DNA from: Streptomyces sp. DI166
GTDB taxonomy: Bacteria > Actinomycetota > Actinomycetes > Streptomycetales > Streptomycetaceae
Assembly: GCF_900091315.1 (NCBI RefSeq)
Contig: NZ_FLSP01000004.1
Location: 1-64,000 of the forward strand
Reading direction: 5' to 3'
Length of the DNA: 64,000 nucleotides
A model generated the notes under the pieces. That model worked only from the letters and a program-made list of their open reading frames with translations, did not search any database and was not told where the DNA came from. Position numbers and translations under genes: made by a program. Position 1 is the stretch's first letter. Each line of letters starts with the position of its first letter. Shown here piece by piece: positions 18,153-27,455 of the stretch.

Positions 18153-18313
18153 TTCCACACCTCCAGCCTGAGGACACCGGCGGCCAGGCACATCGCGGCG
18201 CCGATGGAGAGCAGCACGACCAGGCTCCTGGGCATTCCCTGCTTGACGAAGGAGATGATGCCGCCGACCAGGAACAGGCCGACCACGATGAAGACGGTCG
18301 ACAGGCCGTTCAC
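18149..18313 (-). CDS. 54-aa his-operon membrane protein
   Basis: Two membrane helices, [20 protein letters not shown] and [19 protein letters not shown], joined by a short KQGMPR loop. GTG 18313 has GGAGG 6 nt upstream, and the stop overlaps hisH at TTGA. I do not recognise the family. Its tight coupling to hisH and to the 31-codon ORF says it is translated. A role in the pathway is not evident. Confidence 0.8.
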   Translation of the reverse strand: MNGLSTVFIVVGLFLVGGIISFVKQGMPRSLVVLLSIGAAMCLAAGVLRLEVWN

Positions 18314-18405
18314 TGTGTCCCTCCGTTCGCTTCTCCGCCCGCGCGGCGCAGAGGTGCGGCCATCGTCGCCGTCTGCGGCCCGGCGGCCGCGCGTGCGTCG
18401 CTCAC
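18310..18405 (-). CDS. 31-aa ORF bridging hisB and the membrane protein gene
   Basis: GTG 18405 forms a GTGA overlap with the hisB stop, and its own TGA (18312-18310) forms a GTGA overlap with the start of the next gene. The peptide is Ala/Arg-rich (starting [18 protein letters not shown]) with no recognised domain. It fills what would otherwise be an 88-bp untranslated gap and may serve mainly to carry ribosomes through for translational coupling. It is below usual length cut-offs. Confidence 0.6.
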   Translation of the reverse strand: MSDARAAAGPQTATMAAPLRRAGGEANGGTQ

Positions 18406-18995
18406 AGGGCACCCTTCGTCGACGGGAGGATGCCGGCCGCGCGCGGGTCCCGCTCGGAGGCGTAGCGCAGGGCGCGGGCGAGGGCCTTGAACTGGCACTC
18501 CACGATGTGGTGGGCGTTGCGGCCGTAGGGCACGTGCACGTGCAGGGCGATCTGCGCCTGGGCCACGAAGGACTCCAGGATGTGCCGGGTCATGGTGGTG
18601 TCGTACTCGCCGATCATCGGCGCCATGTTCTCGGGCTCGGTGTGCACGAGGTACGGGCGGCCGCTGAGGTCCACAGTCACCTGGGCGAGGGACTCGTCCA
18701 GCGGGACCGTGCAGTTGCCGAAGCGGTAGATGCCCACCTTGTCGCCGAGGGCCTGCTTGAAGGCGGCGCCCAGCGCGAGGGCGGTGTCCTCGATGGTGTG
18801 GTGGGAGTCGATGTGCAGGTCGCCCTCGGTCTTGACGGTGAGGTCGAACAGACCGTGCCGGCCGAGCTGGTCGAGCATGTGGTCGTAGAAGCCGACGCCG
18901 GTCGACACATCGACCTTGCCGGACCCGTCGAGGTCGATCTCGACGAGGACCGAGGTCTCCTTGGTCACCCGCTCTATGCGTCCTACGCGGTTCAT
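18402..18995 (-). CDS. hisB: Imidazoleglycerol-phosphate dehydratase
   Basis: 197 aa monofunctional dehydratase with no phosphatase domain. Metal-binding His motifs [18 protein letters not shown] and [12 protein letters not shown], plus the near N-terminal [13 protein letters not shown], complete the Mn site. ATG 18995 overlaps the hisC stop (ATGA). Confidence 0.97.
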   Translation of the reverse strand: MNRVGRIERVTKETSVLVEIDLDGSGKVDVSTGVGFYDHMLDQLGRHGLFDLTVKTEGDLHIDSHHTIEDTALALGAAFKQALGDKVGIYRFGNCTVPLDESLAQVTVDLSGRPYLVHTEPENMAPMIGEYDTTMTRHILESFVAQAQIALHVHVPYGRNAHHIVECQFKALARALRYASERDPRAAGILPSTKGAL

Positions 18996-20098
18996 GCGCT
19001 CTGCTCCTTCTTCAGTTCACGGACCGCGTCGAGGAACGCGTCGTTCTCTTCGGGGGTCCCGGCGGTCACCCGCAGCCAGCCGGGGACGCCGTTGTCCCGG
19101 ACCAGGACGCCCCGGTCGAGGATCTGCTGCCACACGGCGTGGGCGTCGGCGAAGCGCCCGAACTGCACGAAGTTGGCGTCCGAGGCGGTGACCTCGTAGC
19201 CGAGCGCCCGCAGTTCGGTGACCAGCCGGTCCCGTTCCGCCTTCAGCTGCTCCACGTAGCCGAGCAGGGTGTCGGTGTGCTCCAGGGCGGCCAGCGCGGT
19301 GGCCTGGGTGACGGCGGAGAGGTGGTACGGCAGCCGGACGAGCTGGACGGCGTCGACCACGGCGGGGTCGGCGGCGAGGTAGCCCAGGCGCAGCCCGGCG
19401 GCGCCGAACGCCTTCGACATGGTGCGGGAGATGACGAGGTTGGGTCGCCCGTCGAGCAGCGGCAGCAGCGAGTCGCCGTGGCTGAACTCGATGTACGCCT
19501 CGTCCACCACGACCATCGACGGCTTCGCCGCCTGAGCGGCCTCGTACAGCGCGAGGACCGTCTCGGGCGGGACCGCGTTGCCCGTGGGGTTGTTGGGGGT
19601 GGTGATGAAGACGACGTCGGGCCGGTTCTCGGCGATGGCCTTCTCGGCGGCGGCGAGGTCGATCGTGAAGTCCTCGTTGCGCGGCCCGGAGATCCAGCCC
19701 GTGCCGGTGCCGCGGGCGATGAGGGCGTGCATCGAGTACGACGGCTCGAAACCGATGGCGGTGCGGCCGGGGCCGCCGAAGGTCTGCAGCAGCTGCTGGA
19801 TGACCTCGTTGGAGCCGTTGGCGGCCCACACGTTGGCCAGGCTCACCGGGTGACCGGAGGTCTTCGTCAGGTACTCGGCGAGCCGGGTGCGCAGCTCCAC
19901 CGCGTCCCGGTCCGGGTAGCGGTTGAGGTGACGGGCCGCCTCACGCACCCGCTCGGCGATCCGCTCGACCAGCGGCTCGGGCAGCGGGTAGGGGTTCTCG
20001 TTGGTGTTCAGCCGTACCGGCACGTCCAGCTGGGGCGCGCCGTAGGGGGACTTGCCGCGCAGCTCGTCCCGTACGGGGAGATCGTCGATGCCAGTCAC
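18992..20098 (-). CDS. hisC: Histidinol-phosphate aminotransferase
   Basis: 368 aa fold-type I PLP enzyme. [12 protein letters not shown] begins the domain, [12 protein letters not shown] and [10 protein letters not shown] bind PLP, and the Schiff-base Lys is in [17 protein letters not shown]. It transaminates imidazole-acetol phosphate. GTG 20098 overlaps the hisD stop (GTGA). Confidence 0.96.
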   Translation of the reverse strand: MTGIDDLPVRDELRGKSPYGAPQLDVPVRLNTNENPYPLPEPLVERIAERVREAARHLNRYPDRDAVELRTRLAEYLTKTSGHPVSLANVWAANGSNEVIQQLLQTFGGPGRTAIGFEPSYSMHALIARGTGTGWISGPRNEDFTIDLAAAEKAIAENRPDVVFITTPNNPTGNAVPPETVLALYEAAQAAKPSMVVVDEAYIEFSHGDSLLPLLDGRPNLVISRTMSKAFGAAGLRLGYLAADPAVVDAVQLVRLPYHLSAVTQATALAALEHTDTLLGYVEQLKAERDRLVTELRALGYEVTASDANFVQFGRFADAHAVWQQILDRGVLVRDNGVPGWLRVTAGTPEENDAFLDAVRELKKEQSA

Positions 20099-21420
20099 TT
20101 GCCTTCAGGAACCTTCCAGCCGAACCGTGCCTTGATCGCCGCGCCGTGCGCCGGCAGATCCTCCGCCTCCGCCAGCGTCACCACGTGATGCGCGACCTCG
20201 GCCAGCGCGTCCTGGGTGTAGTCCACGATGTGGATGCCGCGCAGGAAGGACTGCACGGACAGGCCCGAGGAGTGGCAGGCGCAGCCGCCGGTGGGCAGGA
20301 CGTGGTTGGACCCGGCGGCGTAGTCGCCGAGGGAGACCGGCGCCCAGGGGCCGATGAAGATCGCGCCCGCGTTGCGGACCCGGTCGGCCACGGCGGCGGC
20401 GTCGGCGGTCTGGATCTCCAGGTGCTCGGCGCCGTAGGCGTCGACGACCCTGAGGCCCTCCTCGACGCCGTCCACCAAGACGATCGCGGACTGCTTGCCC
20501 TTCAGGGCGGGGACGATCCGGTCGTCGATGTGCTTGGTCGCGGCGACCTGCGGCTCAAGCTCCTTCTCCACCGCCTCCGCGAGCTCCAGGGAGTCGGTGA
20601 CCAGGACGGCGGCGGCCAGCGGGTCGTGCTCGGCCTGGCTGATCAGGTCGGCGGCGACGTGCACCGGGTCGGCCGTGGCGTCCGCGAGGATCGCGATCTC
20701 GGTCGGGCCGGCCTCGGCGTCGATGCCGATCTTGCCGGTGAAGTAGCGCTTGGCGGCGGCGACCCAGATGTTGCCGGGGCCGGTGACCATGTTGGCGGGC
20801 GGGCAGGACTCGGTGCCGTACGCGAACATCGCGACGGCGGTGGCGCCGCCTGCGGCGTACACCTCGTCCACGCCGAGCAGCGCGCAGGCGGCGAGGATCG
20901 TCGGGTGCGGCAGTCCGCCGAACTCGGCCTGCGCGGGCGAGGCCAGCGCGATGGACTCCACGCCCGCCTCCTGGGCGGGTACGACGTTCATCACCACGGA
21001 CGACGGGTACACCGAACGCCCGCCGGGCGCGTACAGCCCGACCCGCTCGACCGGCACCCACTTCTCGGTGACGGTGCCGCCGGGGACGACCTGGGTGGTG
21101 TGGGTGGAGCGGCGCTGTGCGCGGTGGACGAGCCGGGCGCGGCGGATGGACTCCTCCAGCGCGGCGCGGACGGCCGGGTCGAGCTCGGCGAGCGCCTTGG
21201 TGAGTGCCTCGGCGGGCACCCTGACCTGCTCCAGCCTGACCCCGTCGAACTTCTCGGCGAAGTCGATCAGCGCCGCGTCGCCACGATGATGCACGGCCTC
21301 GCAGATCGGACGCACCTTCTCCAGGGCGGCCTGAACGTCGAAGTCGGCTCGGGGCAGCAGGTCGCGCAGGGCGGGGCCCTCGGGAAGGGCGTCGCCGCGC
21401 AGATCGATTCGGGAGATCAC
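20095..21420 (-). CDS. hisD: Histidinol dehydrogenase
   Basis: 441 aa, NAD-dependent two-step oxidation of histidinol to histidine. [44 protein letters not shown] and AEHLEIQT carry the Zn and catalytic residues. The C-terminal [17 protein letters not shown] is typical. GTG 21420 follows a GAGAGA about 10 nt upstream. It is the first gene of the his operon; a 17-bp palindrome lies 42 bp upstream of the start. Confidence 0.96.
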   Translation of the reverse strand: MISRIDLRGDALPEGPALRDLLPRADFDVQAALEKVRPICEAVHHRGDAALIDFAEKFDGVRLEQVRVPAEALTKALAELDPAVRAALEESIRRARLVHRAQRRSTHTTQVVPGGTVTEKWVPVERVGLYAPGGRSVYPSSVVMNVVPAQEAGVESIALASPAQAEFGGLPHPTILAACALLGVDEVYAAGGATAVAMFAYGTESCPPANMVTGPGNIWVAAAKRYFTGKIGIDAEAGPTEIAILADATADPVHVAADLISQAEHDPLAAAVLVTDSLELAEAVEKELEPQVAATKHIDDRIVPALKGKQSAIVLVDGVEEGLRVVDAYGAEHLEIQTADAAAVADRVRNAGAIFIGPWAPVSLGDYAAGSNHVLPTGGCACHSSGLSVQSFLRGIHIVDYTQDALAEVAHHVVTLAEAEDLPAHGAAIKARFGWKVPEGK

Positions 21421-21461
21421 GCGGTCAATTCTCTCAGACCGGGCTCGGACGCCGTTCGCGC

Positions 21462-21491
21462 GTATCAATGGCTGATACAGAACGCATGCGT
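21462..21491. promoter_or_regulatory. Palindromic operator candidates upstream of hisD
   Basis: GTATCA-ATGGC-TGATAC (21462-21478) is a perfect 6+6 dyad, followed by the 10-bp palindrome ACGCATGCGT (21482-21491). They lie in the 195-bp gap between hisD and the divergent beta-helix gene, where both promoters must be. The binding protein is unknown. Confidence 0.4.
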
Positions 21492-21615
21492 CACGCGGAA
21501 GATCCGCTTCACCGTTAGCGTTCCGTCCGTCACTCAGCGGGCATGAACGGTTGTACGAAACCGGTGGGCCGCCCGCTGTGCGGGACCCATGAGCCGCCAG
21601 GGAGGAAGGCGCACT

Positions 21616-23193
21616 GTGACCGAGGGGGCCGGTATCCGCGGCGGGGACCTGCCGGACGATCTGACCGCCGCCGAGGCCGGGATGTGGCAGGCGTTCCGCA
21701 ACGGCAGCGTCTACGACCTGAGCAGCGGCGACCCTCTGGTCGACGATCCGCACGGGGGGCACCCGTGGGGGCCGGAGCGGACGGTGCGGGCCCGCATCGT
21801 GTGCTGGCTGCTGCTGGACGGGCCGCCCGCGCTGGCCGGCCGGGTGTCGTCCCTGAAGCTGGTCGGCGTACGGATCGACGGCAGCCTGGACCTGGCGGGC
21901 GGCACGGTGGAGCCGTACGTCGAGATGCGCGGCTGCCGGTTCGAGCGGGACGTGCTGCTGCCGGAGGCCCGGTTCTCCACGGTGCGGCTGGTGGACTGCT
22001 CGGTGCCGCGCCTTGAGGCGGCCCGCGTGCACACCGAGGGCGATCTGCATCTGCCGCGCTGCCGCTTCCTGGGCGGCATCCGGCTCACCGACGCCCACAT
22101 CGGCACCGATCTGCTGCTCAACCAGGCCGTGGTGTACCGCGACCGCAGCGGGCGTTCCCTCTCCGGGGACGGCATGACCGTGGGCCAGGACTTCCAGGCC
22201 GAGCTGCTGGAGTCGCACGGCGAGCTGACCCTGCGCAGCGCCAAGATCGGCGTCTCGCTGAGCCTGCGCGGGGCGCGGCTGGCCAACCCGTACGGCAGGC
22301 TGGCGCTGAACGCGCCCCAGCTGACCGTGGAGCGCTCCCTGTACCTGACCCCGGCCGGACTGGGGAACCCGCTGCTCAGTGGGACGACCCCGGCGCGCGG
22401 GACGCGGATCCAGCGGTTCGAGTGCCGGGGCGGGGTGCGGCTGGACGACGGGCGGTTCGGGGACGCCGTCGACATGGAGCGGGCCAGATTCACCCTCACG
22501 GATGAACAGGAGCTGTCGCTGCGCCGCATCCAGACGCCGGAGCTGCGCTTCCTGGGCGAGCGCCCGGCGCGCGGCACGGTGGTCCTGTCGGGCGCGCGGG
22601 TCGTCAACCTGATGGACCGGGCGGACGCCTGGCCGGGCCCGGGGCGGCTGCACATGGGCGGCTTCACCTACGAGAACCTGGTGCCGCGCGGCCCGTTCCC
22701 GCTCTCCGAGCGGCTGGACTGGGTGGCCGCCGCGACCGCCGAGTACAACCCGGAGCCGTACGAGCGGCTGGCCACGGTGCTGCGGGCGGGCGGCGAGGAC
22801 GCGGACGCCCGCGAGGTGCTCCTGGCCAAGCAGCGCCGCCGCCGGGAGAGCCTGCCGCTGGCCGCCAAGCTGTGGGGGTACGTGCAGGACTGGACGGTCG
22901 CCTACGGGTACCGGCCGGGGCGGGCCGCGGTGTGGATGGCGGTGCTGTGGGCGGCGGGCTCGGTGGCGTTCGCGCACGCCGGGCATCCGCCGATCAAGCG
23001 GGGCGAGCATCCGGAGTGGAACCCGACGCTGTTCGCGCTCGATCTGCTGCTGCCGGTCATCGATCTGGGGCAGGTCGGCTTCTGGCAGCTCAAGGGCGGC
23101 TGGCAGTGGCTGGCGGCGGCGATGGTCCTGCTGGGCTGGACGCTGGCGACGACGGTGGCGGCGGGGGCGACCCGGCTGCTGCGCCGGGGTTGA
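21616..23193 (+). CDS. Repeat beta-helix protein with C-terminal membrane helices
   Basis: 525 aa. The first 350 residues form short repeats built around hydrophobic/Gly steps such as [30 protein letters not shown] and [12 protein letters not shown]. This looks like a right-handed beta-helix of the pentapeptide/bactofilin kind. Two or three C-terminal membrane helices follow ([16 protein letters not shown] and [16 protein letters not shown]). GTG 21616 suits the GGAGGAAGG at 21601-21609 better than ATG 21589. Some databases call relatives 'membrane-associated oxidoreductase', but I see no redox motif. It is divergent from hisD. Confidence 0.7.
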   Translation: MTEGAGIRGGDLPDDLTAAEAGMWQAFRNGSVYDLSSGDPLVDDPHGGHPWGPERTVRARIVCWLLLDGPPALAGRVSSLKLVGVRIDGSLDLAGGTVEPYVEMRGCRFERDVLLPEARFSTVRLVDCSVPRLEAARVHTEGDLHLPRCRFLGGIRLTDAHIGTDLLLNQAVVYRDRSGRSLSGDGMTVGQDFQAELLESHGELTLRSAKIGVSLSLRGARLANPYGRLALNAPQLTVERSLYLTPAGLGNPLLSGTTPARGTRIQRFECRGGVRLDDGRFGDAVDMERARFTLTDEQELSLRRIQTPELRFLGERPARGTVVLSGARVVNLMDRADAWPGPGRLHMGGFTYENLVPRGPFPLSERLDWVAAATAEYNPEPYERLATVLRAGGEDADAREVLLAKQRRRRESLPLAAKLWGYVQDWTVAYGYRPGRAAVWMAVLWAAGSVAFAHAGHPPIKRGEHPEWNPTLFALDLLLPVIDLGQVGFWQLKGGWQWLAAAMVLLGWTLATTVAAGATRLLRRG

Positions 23194-23290
23194 ACCGCCC
23201 GCGCGTTTTTACCGCTCCTTGACCCGAGGTCGTACAACCTTCCACGATTTGCCCAGAGCCTCTGGCGCCGTCCCGACCTGCGGCTTTTCA

Positions 23291-24304
23291 ATGGTCGGCA
23301 CCATGGCTCTGCTGCTTCCGTTCATCCGCGGGCCGCGGATGACAAGGACCGCGCCCCGCGTCGCCGGTGCCCGCGCCGACGACGAGGTCCTGCTGGACGT
23401 GCCCGACGCCCGCCTGGGCCCGGCCCTGGTCGCGGCGGCGGACGGGGAGTACGCACCGGCCGCCGAACTGCTCGCCGCCACCCGCGCGGCCGGGCAGTGG
23501 GAGCACCGGGACCGCTACACCGCCCGGCTCGCCGCCTTCGCCCACGCCCGCCCCGACTGGTTCGAGGCCTGGCGCACCGCCGCCCCGCACCACCCGGACC
23601 GGCTGGTGGTCGACGCCCAGCTGACGGTGGACCGCGCCTGGCGCTCCCCGGCCCGCGCCGAGGTACTGCGCGAGGTGAGCCCCCTGGTCACGGCCGCGGC
23701 GCACGGCGACGACCGGGACCCGGTGCCCTGGCGGATCGCCCTGGACCACGCCCGCGGCTCCGGCGCGGGCCCGCGCTATGTCGCCGAACTGTGGGAGGCG
23801 GCCGTGCGCCGGGCCCCCCACCACTACGGCTGCCATGTCGCGGCCCTGCGCTATCTGGCGTCCTTCTGGCACGGCTCGCACCGCGAGTGCCTGAACTTCG
23901 CCGACCGCGCCGCCCAGGACGCCCCGCCCGGCAGCCCGGTCCAGGCCCTGCCGCTGAGGGCGGCCTTCACCTGCCTGACGGACGGCGCCGGCCCACAGGT
24001 ACCGCGGGCGAGGCTGGACGCGGCGGCGGACCGGGCGATGGAACTGTCGGCGTCGCTGCCGCCCGCGGACCCGTGGTGGGCGGAGCTGCGCAACCTGCTG
24101 ACGTTCGTCCTGCTCCGCCTGGGCCGTGTGACGGACGCCCGTGACCAAGTACGTCTGACCGGCCCGTACGCGACGTCCTTCCCCTGGGACCGGTTCTCGG
24201 ACGACCCGCTGGGCCACTGTCTGCGGGTGCGCGAGGAGTTGTACGCGCCCCCGGAGCGTCCGACGGGCGGGCAGCACGGACGCGCACGCTCCCGGGACCA
24301 TTAG
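23291..24304 (+). CDS. Uncharacterised alpha-helical (TPR-like) protein
   Basis: About 337 aa. Alternating Ala/Leu/Arg helices with spaced aromatic residues (AAADGEYAPAAELLAATRA, ELWEAAVRRAPHHYGCHV, ECLNFADRAAQDA) suggest helical repeats of the TPR kind. No catalytic motif or signal peptide is seen. The start is unsure: ATG 23291 or ATG 23303, neither with a clear Shine-Dalgarno. It ends 11 nt before the LON-domain gene. Confidence 0.65.
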   Translation: MVGTMALLLPFIRGPRMTRTAPRVAGARADDEVLLDVPDARLGPALVAAADGEYAPAAELLAATRAAGQWEHRDRYTARLAAFAHARPDWFEAWRTAAPHHPDRLVVDAQLTVDRAWRSPARAEVLREVSPLVTAAAHGDDRDPVPWRIALDHARGSGAGPRYVAELWEAAVRRAPHHYGCHVAALRYLASFWHGSHRECLNFADRAAQDAPPGSPVQALPLRAAFTCLTDGAGPQVPRARLDAAADRAMELSASLPPADPWWAELRNLLTFVLLRLGRVTDARDQVRLTGPYATSFPWDRFSDDPLGHCLRVREELYAPPERPTGGQHGRARSRDH

Positions 24305-24307
24305 GCT
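24302..24307 (+). promoter_or_regulatory. -10 box (TAGGCT) for LON-domain gene
   Basis: TAGGCT overlaps the previous stop and ends 8 nt before GTG 24316, which has no Shine-Dalgarno. This implies a leaderless or near-leaderless start. Confidence 0.45.
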
Positions 24308-24315
24308 CTACCGTC

Positions 24316-25056
24316 GTGACCATCGTCCGGCTGCCGCTCTTCCCCCTGAACTCCGTGCTGTTCCCGGGGCTTGTGCTTCCTCTGAACGTCTTCGAGGAGC
24401 GCTATCGCGCCATGATGCGCGAACTGCTCAAGACCCCCGAGGAGGAACCGCGCCGCTTCGCCGTCGTGGCGATCCGCGACGGCCACGAGGTGGCACCGAG
24501 CGCGCCGGGGATGCCCGACCAGACGGCCCTGCCGCAGCGGGGGCCCGCGGCCGGTTTCGGCGCCGAGCCCATCAAGTCCTTCCACTCCACGGGCTGTGTC
24601 GCGGACGCGGCGACGATCCGGGAGCGGGCGGACGGCACGTTCGAGGTTCTGGCGACGGGGACGACGCGGGTACGGCTGCTGTCGGTGGACGCGAGCGGCC
24701 CCTTCCTGACGGCGGAGCTGGAGGAGCTGCCGGAGGAACAGGGCGACGAGGCGGGAGCGCTGGCCGAGGGGGTGCTCAGGGCGTTCCGCCAGTACCAGAA
24801 GAGACTGGCGGGTGCCCGGGAACGCTCCCTGTCCACCGGGGCGGACCTCCCCGACGACCCGTCAGTGGTCTCCTACCTGGTGGCCGCGGCGATGATGCTG
24901 GACACCCCCACCAAGCAACGCCTGCTCCAGGCCCCCGACATCGCCTCCCGGCTGCGGGACGAGCTGAAACTCCTGCGCGCGGAGACCTCGATCATCCGTA
25001 ACCTGCCCTCACTTCCGGCGGCGGAGCTGACCCGTACGCCGACGAGTCTGAACTGA
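24316..25056 (+). CDS. LON peptidase substrate-binding (LON_substr_bdg) domain protein
   Basis: 246 aa consisting almost wholly of the N-terminal domain of Lon protease. VRLPLFPLNSVLFPGLVLPL and NVFEERYRAMM are diagnostic, and TGCVADAATIRERADG with LATGTTRVRLL are the later strands. There is no AAA+ or Ser-Lys protease domain, so it cannot be a protease. Such stand-alone domains may bind unfolded protein or act as adaptors (inference). It is followed 6 nt later by the YbaK-like gene. Confidence 0.9.
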   Translation: MTIVRLPLFPLNSVLFPGLVLPLNVFEERYRAMMRELLKTPEEEPRRFAVVAIRDGHEVAPSAPGMPDQTALPQRGPAAGFGAEPIKSFHSTGCVADAATIRERADGTFEVLATGTTRVRLLSVDASGPFLTAELEELPEEQGDEAGALAEGVLRAFRQYQKRLAGARERSLSTGADLPDDPSVVSYLVAAAMMLDTPTKQRLLQAPDIASRLRDELKLLRAETSIIRNLPSLPAAELTRTPTSLN

Positions 25057-25062
25057 GGAACG

Positions 25063-25554
25063 ATGGCGAAGAAGCGACAGTCGGCCGGGACACCGGCAAC
25101 AGTTGCCCTGACCGCGGCAGGCATCTCCTTCACGACCCACGCCTACGAACACGACCCGTCCCACCCGTCCTACGGCGAGGAGGCGGCGGAGGCGATGGGC
25201 GTCTCCCCCGACCGTGTCTTCAAGACGCTGGTGGCGGAGGTGGACGGCAGGCTGACGGTGGCGGTGGTCCCGGTGGCGGGCCAGCTGGACCTGAAGGCGC
25301 TGGCGACGGCGGTGGGCGGCAAGAAGGCCCAGATGGCCGACCCGACCCAGGCGGAACGCACGACGGGCTACGTCCGTGGCGGCATCTCCCCCCTGGGCCA
25401 GCGCAAGAAGCTCCCGACGGTCCTGGACGCGTCGGCGACGTCCCACGACACGATCTGCGTCTCAGCAGGCCGCCGGGGCCTGGAGATCGAACTGTCCCCG
25501 AAGGACCTGGCCACCCTGACCGACGCCACCCTCGCCCCGATTGGGCGCGTTTAG
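25063..25554 (+). CDS. ybaK: YbaK/EbsC family Cys-tRNA(Pro) deacylase
   Basis: 163 aa. The fold is given by GISFTTHAYEHDPSH, RVFKTLVAEVDGRL (catalytic Lys of the family), VPVAGQLDLKALA and the C-terminal GRRGLEIELSPKDLA. It should remove Cys mischarged on tRNA(Pro) in trans. ATG 25063 has a TGAGGA just upstream, overlapping the previous stop. It is likely co-transcribed with the LON-domain gene. Confidence 0.9.
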   Translation: MAKKRQSAGTPATVALTAAGISFTTHAYEHDPSHPSYGEEAAEAMGVSPDRVFKTLVAEVDGRLTVAVVPVAGQLDLKALATAVGGKKAQMADPTQAERTTGYVRGGISPLGQRKKLPTVLDASATSHDTICVSAGRRGLEIELSPKDLATLTDATLAPIGRV

Positions 25555-25595
25555 CACCTCGACGGTTCCTCTCCGCTCCACTACTGAGAGAGGGC

Positions 25596-25670
25596 ATGTC
25601 GAAGAAAACAAGAAAACGAAAATGGCGCGTCCGCAAGACCAAGTCCAACCACGGCAGGCGCCCGGCGTAG
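25596..25670 (+). CDS. Small basic ribosomal protein, bL37-like (24 aa)
   Basis: ATG 25596 to TAG 25670 encodes a 24-residue, strongly basic peptide: MSKKTRKRKW then RVRKTKSNHGRRPA. A GAGAGAGG lies just upstream of the ATG. Length, basic composition and the KxNHGxRP C-terminus match the actinobacterial 50S protein bL37 first seen in mycobacterial ribosome structures. It would sit on 23S rRNA. It is too short for standard annotation and lies alone between ybaK and a dispersed repeat. Confidence 0.8.
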   Translation: MSKKTRKRKWRVRKTKSNHGRRPA

Positions 25671-25708
25671 GCAAGGCTGAGCCTCCGGAACGCCGGCCGG
25701 GTACATCA

Positions 25709-25843
25709 GCCCGTCCGGCGTTTGAGGACGAGGCCGTTCAGGCCGACGGGGGTCCAGGGGGCGGAGCCCCCTGGGCGGGGTCGAAGGGGCGGCAGCCCCT
25801 GGAGGACGGGACGGGTAGGGGCGACGGGGGCGAGAAAACCCGC
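25709..25843 (+). repeat. Dispersed intergenic repeat, copy 2
   Basis: The counterpart of 27-156, in the same orientation and with the same perfect 9-bp stem (CCAGGGGGC GGA GCCCCCTGG) and a second, slightly altered hairpin. It ends 6 bp beyond the stop of the - strand membrane protein gene, so it could also act as that gene's terminator. Confidence 0.85.
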
Positions 25844-25848
25844 GGCTC

Positions 25849-26511
25849 CTACTTCGCCCGGTACTGCTCGAACGGATCCGGATCCCGCGGCCCGAACAAG
25901 GCCGTAACCCCGAGATGCACCACCAGCGCGGCAACCGACCACACCAGCAACGCCCCCTTCGCCGAAAGCTCCAGCGGCGCCGAGAACGTCACCCCCTTGC
26001 CCACGGCCTTGGCATGCGCGATCACATCCTGCGAGGGCCCCAGCCACACCCCCACCCGCCACGCGAGCAGCGACGCCAGCAGCCCCCCGACCGTCAGCCC
26101 GACCACCAGCGGCACACCCCCACGCCGCCGCAGCAGAAACACCACGACCGCGCTGACCGCCCCGAACCCGAGCGCCAGCAGCGTGAACGTCCCGTCGACG
26201 CCCACCGCCTGCTCCCCCTCGGTGTCCTTGAAGTAGACGGCCCAGCCCCCGTCGACGACATCTCCGACCAGCGGCACCCGCGGCGCCAGCCACCACCACA
26301 GCACCCCGAGCAGCACCCCGCACACGGCCACGGCGACCGTCACCACGGCGCCCTCCCGCAGCTCGGCCTTCATCCCGGGCCCGTCGTCCCCGTACGAGGG
26401 CGGGGGCACATACCCATACGGCGCCTGCCCACCGGGAACCTGCGGCGGCTGCCACTCGGTGTGGGCGGACTGGTCACGCGGCGGAGGCGGCGGAGTCAAC
26501 GGTGCGGTCAC
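25849..26511 (-). CDS. Proline-rich four-helix membrane protein (DUF2567-like)
   Basis: 220 aa. A Pro/Gln/Tyr-rich cytosolic N-terminus of about 60 residues precedes helices at VVTVAVAVCGVLLGVLWWWL, TLLALGFGAVSAVVVFLL, PLVVGLTVGGLLASLLAW and GALLVWSVAALVVHLGVTAL. The loop DVVDGGWAVYFKDTEGEQAV and the helix arrangement resemble DUF2567 membrane proteins, but the assignment is tentative. GTG 26511 is chosen over a longer Arg-rich frame that lacks sensible coding character. It follows the ABC transporter genes on the same strand. Confidence 0.75.
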   Translation of the reverse strand: MTAPLTPPPPPRDQSAHTEWQPPQVPGGQAPYGYVPPPSYGDDGPGMKAELREGAVVTVAVAVCGVLLGVLWWWLAPRVPLVGDVVDGGWAVYFKDTEGEQAVGVDGTFTLLALGFGAVSAVVVFLLRRRGGVPLVVGLTVGGLLASLLAWRVGVWLGPSQDVIAHAKAVGKGVTFSAPLELSAKGALLVWSVAALVVHLGVTALFGPRDPDPFEQYRAK

Positions 26512-26545
26512 CCTGACATCGTGCCAGGCCGGACGGCGAGCCGCG

Positions 26546-27370
26546 TCACCGGACGGCCGCCCTGCGGTACGCCCAGGTCGCCACGGCCAGCGAGACGCAC
26601 CCGACGGCCCCGCACACGGCGAGGTCACCGAGGACGAACGCCCAGTCCGGCCGCTCCCCGAAGGTCCGCGCGAAGGCCTCCACACCGTAGGTCGAGGGCA
26701 GCAGATCCCGAGCGAGCCGCACCACCTCCGGCATCCGCTCGGCGGGCAGCACCCCCAGCAGCAGCGCCGCGGACATGCCCAGCTGCCCCAGCACGGTCGC
26801 CAGCTCCGGCCGCGGCGCGAGCAGCCCGAGAGCCGCGCCGAGCCCGGCGAGCGCCGCCCCGGCCAGCGGGATCACGGCCGCCAGCACCCACAGGTGGGTC
26901 AGCGGCAGCCCGAAGAGCAGGCACCCGAAGACCGCGGTGACCACGGTCCCGGGCACGGTGAAGGAGGCGTACGCGCCCGCCGCGCCCAGCACCACGGCGG
27001 CCGGCGGCACCGGCAGCGTGGCGTAGTGGTCGAGCCCGCCGCTGGAGCGCAGCTGCCCGAAGTACTGGGCGAGCAGGTTCAGCGCGACGAAGGCCACCAC
27101 GAGCACGGAGGAACCGGCCACCACGGCCCGCGCCTCGGCGCCGCCGTCCACGACCCCGCGCATCAGGATCATGATGCCGACCGACTGGAAGGTCGCCACG
27201 AACAGCAGCGGGATGCGCGCGACCCGCGCACGGGACAACTGCGCCCGGTACACGGCGCACAGCGAGGGCCACAGCCGGGCCGCGGGCGCGAGCTCGGCCG
27301 CCGCCGTGACGGGCGACTCGTCCGCGGCCCGCATGCCGGCCGGCAGAACCTCGGCGGGTACGACACTCAC
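26546..27370 (-). CDS. ABC-2 type transporter permease
   Basis: 274 aa with six membrane helices, among them RIPLLFVATFQSVGIMILM, AVVAGSSVLVVAFVALNLLA and LWVLAAVIPLAGAALAGLG. The segment GLDHYATLPVPPAAVVLG and the final helices are typical of ABC-2 exporters. It pairs with the ATPase gene 85 nt upstream on the same strand. The substrate is unknown; such pairs often export drugs, lipids or natural products. Confidence 0.85.
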   Translation of the reverse strand: MSVVPAEVLPAGMRAADESPVTAAAELAPAARLWPSLCAVYRAQLSRARVARIPLLFVATFQSVGIMILMRGVVDGGAEARAVVAGSSVLVVAFVALNLLAQYFGQLRSSGGLDHYATLPVPPAAVVLGAAGAYASFTVPGTVVTAVFGCLLFGLPLTHLWVLAAVIPLAGAALAGLGAALGLLAPRPELATVLGQLGMSAALLLGVLPAERMPEVVRLARDLLPSTYGVEAFARTFGERPDWAFVLGDLAVCGAVGCVSLAVATWAYRRAAVR

Positions 27371-27455
27371 GTGGCGCTGCTCCTCTTCGCTGCGGCGGCG
27401 GTCCCGTTCCGTACGAATGCGACGCTCGTTGTACTCAACTCCGACCCGGTCGCGC

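Noticed and set aside
21465..21494. Possible 9-residue His leader peptide (MTHAFCISH) before hisD
   Set aside because: Only two His codons, no ribosome site, and no following terminator/antiterminator pair; attenuation is not supported.
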